Source: Nautilus pompilius (Eukaryota > Mollusca > Cephalopoda > Nautilida > Nautilidae). From it: DNA of 64,000 bases. The notes beneath the pieces are model-generated. The model did no database searches. It worked only from the letters and a program-made list of their open reading frames with translations, and was not told the DNA's origin. The DNA lies in contig JACATO010002209.1 of the NCBI GenBank assembly GCA_018389105.1, forward strand, positions 62,001-126,000. The letters are read 5' to 3'. Below are positions 42,901-57,900 of this stretch, piece after piece; positions within the stretch are counted from its first letter, which is position 1; each line of letters begins with the position of its first letter. The position numbers and the translations under genes were made by a program.

Positions 42901-45900
42901 AACATAATTTATCAATTTCATCTGGTGATCAGTTGAGACAATTGTTCCAAAAAATGGTCCCAAATTGCATTAGAGTATGGCAGTGCTAGAACTAAAACTA
43001 CAGCAATCTTAAAATCTTTGGCAGAAAAAAGAAAATCCATTTTCTGTCAGCACCAATGACTGCAATGATGGAGGGAGTTAGGAAGGGTTTTGAACATCAT
43101 TGCAGAGAAAAGGAGTTTCAGCAGGAGAGACTATTTTATTTCATAGACAGTGAGCTTAAGAAAGGGGAAGTTTCATGTGCAATTGTGTCCTTTGAATGTA
43201 ACAATGCAGCTGTGGTGGTGGACAAGATTAGAGGAGATGCTGAGTTTGTTTTAAGGAAAACTTCTGTCCTGGGATTTAATGAACTTAGATACAACAAATG
43301 GAACAAAAGAGCTGCATAAGAATTGTTGTTAGATTGTCACTTTTTATCTCAACAAGAATCTAAAATGACAGTATGGACAAAACGCATTTCAACAAATCTT
43401 TGGACCCATTTGTTTCACAGCTGCTTATTGATGACCTTGGAAGTATCGTTATGATGGATGCACTACAGACAGAATTTGTGCAATTCCAACTTCACAGGTG
43501 ATACACTACAGAGGGGGAGAGCAGATTGGATCTGGAATTTTATCTCTCAACTGAAAATATCAAGGAGCAGTTTGAAATGTACACATTAAGAGATGACAGC
43601 AATATGTGTAAGACCTCATATGTCTTTAAAACAAAGCAGATATTCAGCTAAATCTGTCAAATGAATCAAAGTTTCAATAATGCAGAATAAACACCGTGTT
43701 TTAAATGAGATGCAAATATAGAGCTATTGCAGAAGGCCTAGGGCCACATGTCAGTCATTGAGTCAGTAAAGGTAACATTTTAATTAAATTATTCCTATGT
43801 TCTTGCTCAGATTATATCTTTCTTTTAAGTTGCATTCCTATTGACATCAGTTAGGGTTGTCATCTCTATAATAATTATTTTGGACATTAGCTGGATCAGT
43901 TGTAATGCTGCTCTTACTGCCTACATTACCGCTGTAGTTGGTATGTCAGTTAATTATCCTATAAATGAAAGACTGGAAAAGTTCTCAATTAACAAATCCA
44001 TATTTCTTGTGCATCACTAGCTGGTGATAAAACAAAATTTAAAAAGATGTAAATCCACTTAAAGATTGTTACAAAAACCAGTCTTTTTTATGATAAACGT
44101 TTCGACTAATTGTAGACCTATCAATCCTTTAATATACTGAGACACACACCAATTTGTATAATCATGATATGCTTTGAGTGAATGAATACACACAGTGAAT
44201 ATACCTTAATTGAATGATAACTGAATATTATGATGGCTAAACTTCAGAATTTTTTATTAGTCTTCATATTCAGTTTGGGCAGCCAGCAGTCAGGCTGCTG
44301 GACTGACTACGAGGTTGAGAGCACAAGTTCAGTCCTCTGTCAACATAGGCTGGGTTTACCTTGACAGAGTAGTCTCCCTTGTAGAGACTGGTGAACAAAG
44401 AAAAGAAATATAATTCTTAAAGTGCAGGCCAATTAATGTTGAAAGTAAAGCACCGTGAAGTATATTTAACTGGTAAAAGAAACTATTGTGCAAGGAGAGA
44501 AAGAAATAAGTGTAAAAATACATTAATCTAGTATCACCTAACTGTTTTCTATAACCTAAGCATCCCTTTTCTCTTACAGTAGATGAACATCTGGAACTAG
44601 CATGGATCTGTAAGACAGATTTAAACAGATTAGAAAAATACAAAAGTCTTCACATCCTTTTTCAAAAATCAGGTTAATTACACCTGGAATGAGTTAAAGC
44701 TTCATTTGGTTATCGCAGATTTTGTACTTACAAAAGTAGTTCATTTATGCAGTGCTAAAATACCACAAATCACATTTATGCTTTCAGCATCTAATTGCAC
44801 TACGCCAGATGATCCTTTTCGTGGAAATCAGACGTGTGAGGTCAGCTGGCCCTTTTACTCCTGCAAGATAGGCTGTGGTAACAACACCCTAGAGATCTGC
44901 CAGCCAGCACCCAGGTTGTTTACATGTGGGCCTTCTGGTAGATGGCAGCACCCAGAGGATCAGAAACTCACTTTTCGCTACCCGCCCTGTGGATGTAAGT
45001 AGCTTTCTTTCAGTGTGCTAAACTGATAAGATTTTTTTTTCAGATTTAAGAATATTCAAACATCTTCAGATCTTACACTGATGCAGTATAATGGTGGGGG
45101 TGGGTACTTGGTTGGACAGATATGACATCTCCATGATTCTCAGTCTAGCACCCACCATCATAGTGCCACTAGACCATATTAGTTGATTTTAAGTGCTAAA
45201 CAGTTATTAACATGCTAAGTTTGAAGGGGGGGAAACGAGTTCTCCCTAGTTTGTCTCATTCTAAATAAAAAGAGTGGGTGAGATGGTGCGCAGTCCCAAT
45301 ATATTCACAAGGACCTGCTGGGCAGTGTTTTTTATCACAAATTTATTTGCATGATTTTTCTTTCTGCTATAATTTGTTGGTAATGATACATTTCAAGCAT
45401 GTTAAATGTCAACTTAAATACTTTATTTTCTGGAATGCACCATTTCAAAAAAAAATGAACTCTACTATCAATCAGCATTTCATGTTATACAGAGGTTTGA
45501 CAAAATGTCGCGATGAATTAAATTGAGGCAGTACTGCTGACAATAAGAACAGATTCGTAAGATTTCTGCCTAATTTGTCATTGCAGTGCTGAAGGAAAAC
45601 CCTACACTAAATATCATAAGTACTCTTCGATACATGTTAAGTTCTGCCACCTGCTCTTCCACAATAAAAATAGTGAACGAGGTCATAATGAAAAGGCTGA
45701 AAGAAATAAATATCGAACAGAACAACCAGCTGTGTGGTACAAATGGATGTGACAGTGTAACTTACCTCAATACCACATGCAATGAACAAGGACACGAACA
45801 GAATGTGTCAGTAGAAATACACCTTAAAAATTTAAGGTAAGTAAATTTTAACTTTCATTTCCAGCATTGAAAAAAGACTGATAAGCCTGACAACAAAAGA

Positions 45901-48900
45901 TATAAGCTATATTATATGTGCAGTGCATACAGGCCTATAGATTTAGTTTTGATTTTCTGAAATAAATACATTTCTGTATATCTTTGATTTTCTTCTTAAC
46001 TACATTCATATCCTTTAATGATTTGCACTGATTGTTTTTAAAACACTGTTGATGTATCAGGCAGGTGCTATGACATCACATGTTAGTGTTCCAAACACGC
46101 ACACACGTAACATCTTTTCCTTATGTTTTCCTGGTATAAGTATTTAGTTTGTTTTTTGTTCTTCTTGCTGTGGTTGTCACTACAGGAACCATCGATTTAA
46201 ACTAATTTAAGATATAACTGCTGTTCACAGATCCAGATTGAGAGAACACCAGGAATTCTCCAAGAATAATTTTTTCAAAGATATTTAATTTCTGTGTGTT
46301 ACATTGGTTGAACGCTTGGCAGTGTTGGGAGAACTTCTTTAATTAAATTACCTGTTCAAGACTACACTAAAACCTTAGCACAAAAGCAGATCAGGCACAT
46401 CCCTTTTGACAGCAAATGTCTCTCTGGGTGCCTTGATGCAAGTGAATATCGAACTGCAGTAAACATTCATCAATAGAGATAAAACAAAATCAAATAATCA
46501 TATTCAGAAGACATCATCGGACACTGAACATGGGCTGATTGAACTACAGGTCAGCATAGTACCACTAAGCGAACCTGCCTCCTTATAAACCTCCTGTGCT
46601 TTATCTGTAATAGCAAAAAGCATATGTTAATTTGAATCTTCTGTTAGCTATAAAAGCAGTTTGGTACTACTGTAGTCCATTCACGCCAATCCTTAGAAAG
46701 CACTACCAGTAATAATGAGGTTCAAAACCAATAAAATTCAGAAGAAAGTTCTATAATTCAAACATTACACAGCAGCGATATTGCACATTCATTGAAAAAG
46801 CAGAATAATGAGCATATGTCACAGGTATCAACAATAGTTTAATTGCTATCAGCCAAATGTTCAAGTTTGTTTTGGTAGGAAGCTCATCATTTACATCAAG
46901 TTAACAGCAGACATGGTCTGTGTTCATTTTGCACTGGTTGTATCTGCATGCAGGATTTTCCTTGACTGTGGTGGATCTTTCAACCAGAGAAAGAGACACA
47001 TTTACAGTCTGCTTTGCTATGTAACAGACACAGAAGAGCCATTATCACTTCAGGCACAGATGGGAAACAGTCTTTCTTCAGAGATGCTTTCACTGCCATC
47101 GCTTCAACGAGGACAGGGCCTCATCTTGTAGAATCTGATAGTATTCATTTTTAGTTCCGAGCTTCTCAGCAGCAGCCTTGGTTTGAATCTTCTGGCCAGT
47201 CTCACGACTAGAAAGAAAGGGGGAAAGTATATAGATCCATTAAAAATCAAAAACTAGAGATAGGGAGATAAGAAAATATTAATAACACCTCTTCCACTAT
47301 TTTAAATGGTCATATTGAGAATTCAGACCTTGAAATCAGCAAAACCCATAAGATAATCAGTGTGGGTTGGCATTTAAGGTATCCAATTCATAGCTAATCC
47401 TAGGTATATTCATTCTGTTTACCTGTATTAATTTTTTGATTATGTATTTATGTATGATATTAATTTGTTTTTCTTTCTGGTCCTGTTTCTTTTTTTACTT
47501 TTAATTTTGAAACATTAAATAAACTACCTTCATGCTGTTCCAATAGTAGATGTTGCCATTCCAGTCTTTTAGTATGATTTCTGTTTACTACAACGAATCC
47601 ATTTGAAGATAGAAAATCACCAACAGCACATCATGGCAAAGGTCCTGCTTTGGTGACAAACATTGGAAAAAATGTCTGTCTTTATATTTATTGTTTCTCT
47701 TTCTATTGCTTTGTAGTTCTGAGATGGCACAGATAAACTCTACCCTCACTCCTCAGGAGCTCTTGACCAGAGCTGCATTAGATGAGAAAAGGTTTGATTT
47801 TGTAAGTCCTAGATCCTTTCATTCTGTTGTGGTAAAGCAACTTCAATTTTTTGGTTTCCATTCTAACTTAACAACAATTAAAATGTTGCTTGCTTGTTTT
47901 ATCTTTTTTTTTAAATACAAAAATAAAAGAAACATTTTAAATTTTATGTGGGAAAAATATCTAAACATTTTTTAAATAAAAACTAATAACCTTTCAAAAT
48001 TCACCTGGTGAGAATCAAGGGTCCTAGATTAGTGATACTTACTACTGGCTGGATCCCACCTGTAGTGTAGCAGATGTTGTCATTATGAAATACAATAAGA
48101 AATGCTATGTTGTTTTTTTTTCAATATTCTGATTTTCAGGTGAATATTGGTCTATTTCTAGTTGCTGACTCTCTTGAAATAAGGGAGGGGTTCTGTCTGA
48201 TCCATCCTGAAAGTAGCTAATAGGAAAGAGCTTGTACCTCCTTGACCTCTTTGTTGTGTTTCAGACTCTTATATTAAATCCAAGGTGCCTTGAAGTTGCA
48301 GGCTGTTTCAAATCTTGTGATTGGTTTATGATATCCTATCATACATTTGGCCTTCTAACCTACTTTTTTAGAATGTGACATGCATATCACTCTGGATCTT
48401 GTAGGTATTGAAAGCAAACAAAGTTGGTGGTTAATTATGATGAACAGTAATGTCCAATGCAAATCAAATTAACACAACATAGCCATAATACACACCAGAA
48501 TATACATCTGATTAGATTCTACAGACTGACAAGTGTCTTACTATGCATCAGTACATGGGCCTTTCTGATATTTCCTCAGAACCATTGCAGCAACAGGACT
48601 GTCAATGAGTGATGGTCTTCCAAACATTTTGATTGTGTTGACTTCATTGAGTACTGTTCCCACTTGAGCTTAGAACCTCCTATCTCCTATTTAGTACTGA
48701 CTTCTTTGGCAGTTGAAGCTGACTACAATCATGTTGGTAGGATGACTATACGTTCATCAATCCATCCATGAAGGTATTCCAAAAGAGGTACACAAACCAT
48801 CTTCTGGACTTCATGTGATACCTGTACATAGCAAGAAAACAATCAAATAGGTCAATCCCACTCATAAAGCAATTATACTCTTCTATGGACGTTTCCTTGA

Positions 48901-51900
48901 TCTGTTGGAGCATCTTGGAGTGAAATTGTCACTAGAAGTAGCAGCATTCTGATGTTTTGGATGTCTGGGTAATCTGTCGTTGGGTTTTGATGTTTGGGGT
49001 TTAAGGTGTGAAAACCTCTGGTATGGCATTTATAGCAGGCTCGGGTGGCAGGTTTATGTTCTGGAGTATTTTTAAGTGTATTTGGTTGTGCATCTGTATT
49101 ACACTATTTATGCCTCAACTTTACAGGATCTTTCATCAAGCCCTAAATGATTTGGCTTTTTCTCCACTCGTTTTTCCTAATTTAAATGCTTTTAGCCTCA
49201 TTGCTTCTCCTTTAGCTAGTAGGAACTTGTAGTACTGGGTCTGGTGTTCTTTTATTTCTTACTCAATCTCACTTTTTGATTGCCTACTAGGTTATAACAA
49301 GACACTTGTGGTTGAGAGAGTTCTGGTATGCATTGTTGTACTGGGCTGGTGTCCATGCCCTTTGTCAGTGTATTATTTATGTTAAGTAAGGCTAGGTATG
49401 GCTCTTTGTCAGATTTCTTGGATTTTCAAAGCATCCATTTGGCTGCTTTGACTGAGAATTGCTGGTGGCATGAAGATGGTATGTGTTCAAAACTTCACTT
49501 TTTATGAAAAAGTTGAAACTATTCAGATAAGAACTGACTGTCACATTGATAATTAAAATGTCTTGGATGGTATGGTAAGAAGTGGGTGAATAGTCACTTT
49601 TGCAGAAGGTAGTTCTGTAGTCAGTGATAATCAGGTAGTCCTTTCCTTTGAGTGTCATCAGATCCACATTGCTGTAAATGGCATTAGTTGTAATGGCTTG
49701 ACCATGAACCATTTGGCATAGAAACTTATGAGACACTTCCACAGGTAGGCTGCATGATGGACCTTTGGAAAAGCAAGGATTCACACCTAAGCCAAATTAC
49801 AAAACTACAGACATTATGTCTCTACTGTACGCCTCTTAGATGTGGGCCTTGCATGGCTGCCATAACAGAAAATTGAGCCACCTTCATCTGGGTTGTCTCA
49901 GAAAGATCATGTGGAAATGATGCAAGTTAAAATTCTTGACACAGATACTAAAGTAGAACCATGAAAGTGCAACTGAGATGGTTGGGTCTTGTGAGAATTC
50001 CAGATGAGAAACTCAAAAAGAGGTGTTCTATGCAGAGCTGAAGCTGGCTAACACACTTATTTATGGAAGCTGGTATAAGCAGTACAAAGATTGTCTAAAG
50101 TTCAATTTGAAAATGTGCAGTATTCCAGTGGAGACCTGGGAACTTATAGCACAATTGTGTAAGATTGTAAGCAAAGGGTAATATACAATTAGAAAGGAAA
50201 TGTGCCTAGTCTATCAGTTGTGATAAAGGCTGTAATCTTTGATAACGGGTACATTTATTACATAAAATATAAGATCTTTATTTATTAAAGAACTTCAGTG
50301 TTAACAGTTTTTCTCCTTGATGTGTGTGAGACATTTTATGTTACTGGAGGTGATACATACAAATTCAATAGAAAAATGCATCTAATTTGAAGGTAAAACT
50401 CTTTTTTTTTTTAATTTAGTAATTGGCTTGGAATTTATCAACAGCAGCATCAAGTTGTTCAGGTGGTGGAAAGCATGAATATTTTTATAATTTTTTGGAA
50501 AAGAGGTTTTCATATAAGTTTAAAATACTTTATATTCTTCTTACTCTGTGTATTTACAGACAGATAAAGCCGCAGGCGCAAAACTGCATGACAGAAACTT
50601 TACAATAGTAGTTAAGCAATACTGTGTGCCTGGTCAAACAGTGATTGATGGAAATTGTGGTAAGACTGATTCAGAAATCACTTTATTACTTATAAAAAGT
50701 TTTTTGTTCATGCATGTGGTATTGTATTTATTATAAAACTGTCTCACTTAATCAAGTTTAAAATTTTACAAAGTAATTTTTTTACAAGCACCCACTAAAC
50801 ATTCTTTAATGTTCTTATAGCAAAGAAGGCATGCTGAATGAAAATTCTTTAAAAATTATTAATCGAAAGTCAGTAATTGAGTAAGCAAGCATGTAACAAT
50901 ATGTTCAACGTGTTTAAAAATAAAATTGGGAGGGTAATGCCTTTTTTGCGAAAGTTTAAATACCATTCAATATAAAATGGAGGAGGTGAATCTGAAATAA
51001 TGAATTAATTTACATTAGACAGACTTCCATCTAAAAATTAGCTTTATTGGTGAGACTTAATTCTCTATTAAGCAGTTTTAATTTGATTGCTTTTCTGCAG
51101 TCACCTGTGCCCCAGGAACATTTTACAACAGCAGTACAAAACTATGTGATGACTGCCCACTTGGAACTTACCAAGAACGTGATGCCCAATTCAACTGTGT
51201 ACCTTGTCCAAATGGGAAAACAACACGGTCTACAAGGACATATTCTTCAACTGAATGTAAAGGTGAGCTCAGTCAATTATCTGTATATTACATTATGCAG
51301 AATTTTAAAATGCCTTTATGTTTTTATTTATTTATTTTGGTCCTTATTTTCTTCTTTTTTTTCATCAGTGTCTTGTTCCTCTGGCACATATTTCAATTGG
51401 TCAGAGAGTCGCTGCAAGAACTGCTCAATTGGTTATTATCAAAATCAAGAAGGACAGTTTTTGTGTGAACCGTGCTCTCCAGGAAACACCACACGGAGAG
51501 AAGGTGCCAAGTTTGCCAGCGAATGCTTCTGTAAGTAAGGCATCATCCTGCCAACAACCACCATTTTCTTTTGTTCAGATTCCTGCATGTCCAATATTGA
51601 GAACTCTGATAAACACTTTATTATTAAGTAGCATTACCATCCAGTGTCCTCTGATCTTGAAGTGGACCAGAAACAAAGATATTCGAAACAATTACCTAAG
51701 CATTGTTAATTCAGATTTCTGACTATTCAAACAATTAGGATACATGGCATGAAATCAACTTTGAGAAAGAGAGCTGTAATGCAATTTGAATGATATCTTG
51801 TGGTAGCAGAATGTTGATAGCTTTTGGTGCCATCTACAGCTCATTTGTAAATTAAAGCTTCCAATATGTGATTTAATTAATTTTTTCTTATTACTATTAG

Positions 51901-54900
51901 TGGTTTCACACACATCATTGTTTTACCACTGCATTTTATCTTTAATATACTAAAAGTGGCTTCAAAATATCTGAGTCATATCTGAAGATAACTGTTCATT
52001 ATACAGCCAGTGTATACATTATGGTGTTACTGCATGAAAAAATTGAAGAGTTTAGGCGCAAACACCGACAAGCGCCATTCAGGTCGAAAATTAATGAACC
52101 CAACCAGCATGACATCCGAGGCACGAACTTTCGTTTAGACACATTCAGCAAAAAAACAGATATCTCCAACGTAAAATGCATTGCTATTAAGAGTTTTATT
52201 TCAAATGCTGTCAAAAGCCCGACTCCATTTTTTTTACAAATACCAACATCTTATTTGGGCCAATCAGTGCGTCCATGTTGGTGCAGAAGGCAGCTGCAAT
52301 CTATTACACAGCTTCCAAGCTGTGTTGGCTCTGGATATATGGCATGTTGCTCTGTCTTCCTGTATGTGTGATTACAGTTGAGGATCTTTTGTTGTATATA
52401 TAACTGGCAGAATTTGGAAAACCAACAATGATTGCAAGATCTGTTTTACACCCATATCAAATTCCTGCCCACATTATTGCTCTAAATCTGCCATGCTTGG
52501 TAGTTTGGGTTATAATCACACTGATTCAAAAACATTACCAACCATGTGTCCATACAATGTAAAACTGGTAAAACTTTGGCTCATCAGTGAAGACTGTACC
52601 AACTATATGCAAGTAGCTCGTTATTATTTTGCACGTGGCATCGGGTAATTCATCAGCCTTTATCCACTTCTGTTACTAGTGGCTTTCATTGAGCCAACTT
52701 TACAGAATACACAACTATATGCATGATGAAAATGCAGCAGTAGTCCATTCAGTATGTGCATTCAAAGTGGCAGGATGTCCATGGATAATTGTGTGAAATG
52801 GTTATACCTCCCTAATGCCTACAGACAATGAAAGATTGACAGCAATATGGTGTATAGGCTGTTTTTACCACTGGGTAAATGGAGAAAATATCTCAGCTAT
52901 CACCATGTGCTTTCACCGGCACAACATCTAGGAAAATGACTCTGTCTACCTTGACCTCCCATTGCATAAAAGTGAGAGTGGCTGGATATGTAAATAATGG
53001 ATAAACTCACTTTATGGAGAGGTTCAAATTTTTATGATAGGAATCAATACTTTCCATGCCAAAAAAAATAAAATTTGGGTAGGGGGAGATGGATGAATAA
53101 GTTAAATGGTTTCCAGTGGATGTGTTGTGATATATATCTTATAATTCTTTAATGATTTCAGTCTTAAAAATAACTCAGAGGCGTAGCAAGGGTTCTCAGC
53201 ACCCGGGGGCAAAGACCCTTTTGGTGCCCCCTACCTCTGAAATGTTTTGATTATTTGTTTGTGACTCATTACCCACTTAATGACAATCACAAAGAATTAA
53301 TCACCGCCTTACAAAGAGCTAATTTAAAGTCACAATATAACATCTCACAATATCACAACTGTAAACCTGGAACTAATGAGGTATCGCCTACTAGGTTTAC
53401 TTACATAATTTGTTAAATTGTAAACCATTTTGATATTTATTTCATCCAGTATCATTCAAAGTCACACAGCCAGAGTAATCTCTCAACCATGCAGAATCCG
53501 GTGACTTGTTGTGTACATGTATCACGAAACAGACTGATGAAATACTACTTATGTTTACAAATAAGTTCTATTAGTTTACAAAACTGTGCATATACTTAAC
53601 GAGATCTTGTACAGGTAGCATTCTGGTATTCATTGTTACATTATATATGAACCTTTCGTGCTTTTGCTGCTGCAAATGAATCAATTAAACTATTAAAACT
53701 TAAGGAATTGAGTGCGTCTTTTTCAATACTTAATATTGCCAAGTTACTCAGTCATTGAAGTTCTCCAGTATGTCATAGTTAATTTCGGCTTGCTGAAAGA
53801 CCTTTCACGACTAGCAATAGAAACCCCCAATTGTTAGCAAAATCTGCAATGCAATTCTTAAATTTGGGAAACCATCTTCACCATATGAAATTATAAATGT
53901 TAGCAAATCAGTTGCAACCTTTGGTTAAGGAAAATCGGTCTGTGTTCTTTTACTTATCAACATTTTACAGTCTTTAATTTCTCTGTACAATTCTGGTCCA
54001 TTGATATCACCTGGATAACTCTTTGCTAAATCAGAACATTTTTCTTGCAATTTTCCATCTTTGGAATCTCCAGAAACAATATTTTGCACATCTAATAGAA
54101 ATCCAAACCATGAATCTAAATCTCGTAAGTGAGAAAATCTTCCTGTTATTTCTGTAATCAAGCGATCAATAACATCCTTCATCATGCGACAAATTTCTTG
54201 TTCATCAGTCAATCCAGCATTGGCTGCATTTTCACCTTGCATTCACTTATGAAATATTTATCTTCTTTCAATGGTCAACCCCCATGTTTCACACTGATTC
54301 TTGCCTACTTTAACTGCTTCTTGACATGACTTTTCACACGATTCTATCAATTTCTCTTTCAAAGAATCAAGATCACCAGCTGCTTCTCTAAAATTCATTT
54401 TTTGTTCTTGAAGACATTTCTGCACTCGATTGATAGATGATAAAAGATTTCTTCAAAAATGCAAAAGTACAAGAAAATCAAATGTAAGCATGTGTTGCAT
54501 AATATTATGAGCACAACATTTTGTTTCAGCCGTGTTGCTATTCTCACTTAATTGCTCTAACAGTCCTAGCAATTCATCCAGTTTTTCATGTACAACTTTT
54601 ACTGCTTCTTCTCTTGCACTCCACCGTGTTTTTGATCCACGCTTGACAGAGATCTTAAGCTCCTGCTGCAGTTCATCCCATCGAGTTGTTGAATGAGCAT
54701 AGAAGTTATTATACCAAAAAAGGTAATAACTGTTGTTTCCTGAGTTACAGCATGAAGACATGCCAAGTTCAAACTATGGTTGTCACAGTTTATAAACACT
54801 GCTTTTGGATTTTTGTTCAGAATTCTTTATTGAACGCCTGACAGATGACCTGACATGACAGCAGCATTATTATAACATTGTGAACAACAATCACTCAATA

Positions 54901-57900
54901 AAATTCCATCCGCTTCTAAGTTTGTGCTTATTGTTTTCTCAATATTGGCAGCATCTTTTTCCTTTATCTGTATAAAGTCAATAAATGACTCTTTGACTTC
55001 AACTTTTCTTGTCTTAAAGTCAATGTCAATAAACCAAATCACTTTGGCTAATTGCTCACGATGGGCTAAATCAGGTGTGGAACCAAACAGAATACCATAG
55101 TATTTGTTTCTACGAATTGCTGATAAACAATAATTTTGCACATGTGAAGCCATGAGATTTATAAGCTCATTTTGGATTTCAGGACAAAGATAAGATGTTG
55201 ATGTTTGCTGTTTTTAACACGCTCTCTCATTACTGGATCATACTTTGCTAATAACTGCAAAAGTGACAGGAAATTTCCAGGGTTTTCGTTTGAGGTTGTG
55301 CCCTCAGTGTGACCACGAAATGCAAGACTCTGAGAAGCTAAATATTGTGTACAGTCTAGCAACCATCGCAGTACTTTTCTCCATTTATTTGTTCTTGCTG
55401 AATTTGCCTTTGCAGCTCTCCATCAATGCCACTTTGAAAACTAATTCGGCGCTCAGTTTCTTTCCAAGCAGCAAATGACTCACGATGAATGTTGCTATTT
55501 TCATGGGCATTTAACTTTTCAATTTTTTTCCACTTAGAGAATCCACCCTGCATTTTGAAAGCAGACTGACTATTGGATGTCATGATAAAAGAAGACAACA
55601 TAAGCAGTATGCTGCTTTATGTAGAGTTGAATATACCGACCAGGATCAATTAACCTCTTGTCCATTCATAAGGCATCATTTGAACCAAAATGCAGTCATA
55701 GAATGAGAATGCCCATCTTTGGCATCAAATGAACCTTCTTATGTTGAAATTCATGTGCTCAAACTTTAACAATCTCAGTGCGATGCGCATGTGTTACAAC
55801 TGCTGAGCCTGTTGTATCAAACTTCATAAAGCCAATATCCCTGTGTGTTAAAATATTTATTAGGTCATCCTCTTTTAGCGTAGCAACACCATTCTTTAGA
55901 TTTGTTTCTGACAAAGCGTAATCCTCTTGTTTTTTATTATTGTAGCTTTTAACAGGACAGAAAACAGTTTCTTCATTGTCTTCTTTTTCAAATGAAATAT
56001 CATGTTCGCAATCTTGCACTTTGACCAATTTGCTGTCATCAGGGTGAACAGATGCAGGCTTACTTTTTCTTATGTCATCACTTCCAGCAAGGAACTATCT
56101 CATCAATTTGCCTGACTCCACCATCGAAGCTGCAAATTGTGCACGTCTTTTGCGTCCCTGTGCCCCACTTCCCTTTTTCAACATAATGGACTAAAATAAT
56201 AAATTAATAAATACTGACTGTATCCTGGCTTTTTTGTGCCACAGAGATCCAAATCCTCTGTTCTGACTGAATTCTTACTTCATTACTGACTGACTGCTGC
56301 TAAAATGGTGTATTAGAATATAGACGGAAAGCGTGGACCTATGAGAAGACAAGAGGATCGATAGTAACTTGATCTCCTAATCCTAATGACTTACTAATGA
56401 GATTGTGCTTGTTTAATATTTTAAATGAGCTCCTATTCTCTAATAATCAACAAACACATATAAACTATATACATTTGGAAAGCTTGGGAACTGTTCTATT
56501 TAATTACACAATAATAACACCATCATAGAGTGTTTTCAATGAGTTATTCATGCAAACACGAGTTCCCGCGCAAAGCATTACCTAGCCATGCACATTAAAT
56601 TCAACTTTTTGGCGGCATTTCTCTGAATATTACTTATAGTTGATTATCAACATAAACAATGACATTTGAGGAAAGCTTACTGCAGAAAATATTTCTGATA
56701 ATTCACAAACACATGTTGAATTCTACTTATTAACAAACGGGTGTAACACAGCGTTGAAGAAACTCTTCGACAATGCACGGAGGCTTATCATTGTCATAAT
56801 AGGTCACTCTCGTGACATTCTAGCTACCCAGATTCTATAATCTCCATTTAAATTCCCTGGATTACAAACATGATTTTGTAACAGTTATGTCCCTTACTCC
56901 AGTAAACTGTATCGAGTGCTTGAATATGCATTTCCCTAATTCTGCAATTACTGTGGAGATTATAATTCATAGGCCAGAGGAAATTTTGTGCCCGGGGAGT
57001 GACTGCCTCTTCCCCTGCCCTCCACTTGCTATGCCTCTGGAATAACAAGTAAAATAGAATTATTTTAAGACTTTTTAGCCATTTCATTTTATATCTACCT
57101 TTTTTTATAAGTCACAAAACTGGTTCTAGAAAATATGCAAAATGAACAAATCTACCTTTTATTTGATCTCAAGGGGAGTACATATTTGTATGTATATATT
57201 TTCTATGGATAATTTGTTTGCTTTATTCATTTAAGCTGACTGCCCCTCTGGATCAGAGCTGGCTGCTAATGGATCTTGTGTTCCTTGTGGAATTGGCTTC
57301 TATCGAATGGCTGATAGCAGCAAAAACTTGTGTGAGAAGTGCCCTAGTGGTTTCATCACTTTAACAGAAAATTCTACATTAAAAGCCCAATGCAATATCA
57401 GTAAGTACAGAATTATACACTAGAATACCTTTCATAAACTAAACATTACAATGTCATGATATGAAAATGAAATGTTTTATTTAACTAAGTAGAATTCTTA
57501 ATGTATTAAGTTACTTTCAGCATATGAAACCAGTGTCATTTGTGAGCAAAAAACTATATTACTAGAAGTAAAAAGAACAGAGCAAGAAATATTGATTTCA
57601 AAGACATTTAATCATTTTTATTCTCCATTAAACAAGGGTTTTATATATATTATACATATGTGCATGATGTCAGCATCTGATTGTGTGTTAATGTCACTTT
57701 ATAAGTGACTGTCAACAAGTTTATGCTCATGTGGACTACTATTGAGCCATTACAAATAATGCCTGCTCTCCAAGCAATATATTGACAGGTCATAATATGA
57801 CACATCTCAAAAAATGGTAGACTATTTGAGGTTTAGTATATAGGTTTTCACAAAAGACTGATTTGTGTAACTTCACATGCAGTGAGTACCAAACTGGGTC

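Larger units (their letters stand above)
47802..50559 (+). other. Intron 30; dense cluster of retroelement and transposon debris
   Basis: 2.8 kb containing piggyBac-like, gypsy integrase and LINE fragments between 48545 and 50165. The remaining parts, 47802-48540 and 50166-50559, hold nothing that I recognise. Confidence 0.6.

Noticed and set aside
51999..52381. ORFs of 66-116 codons on both strands
   Set aside because: Next to a Tc1-like remnant but no transposase C-terminal motif could be read; left unassigned.
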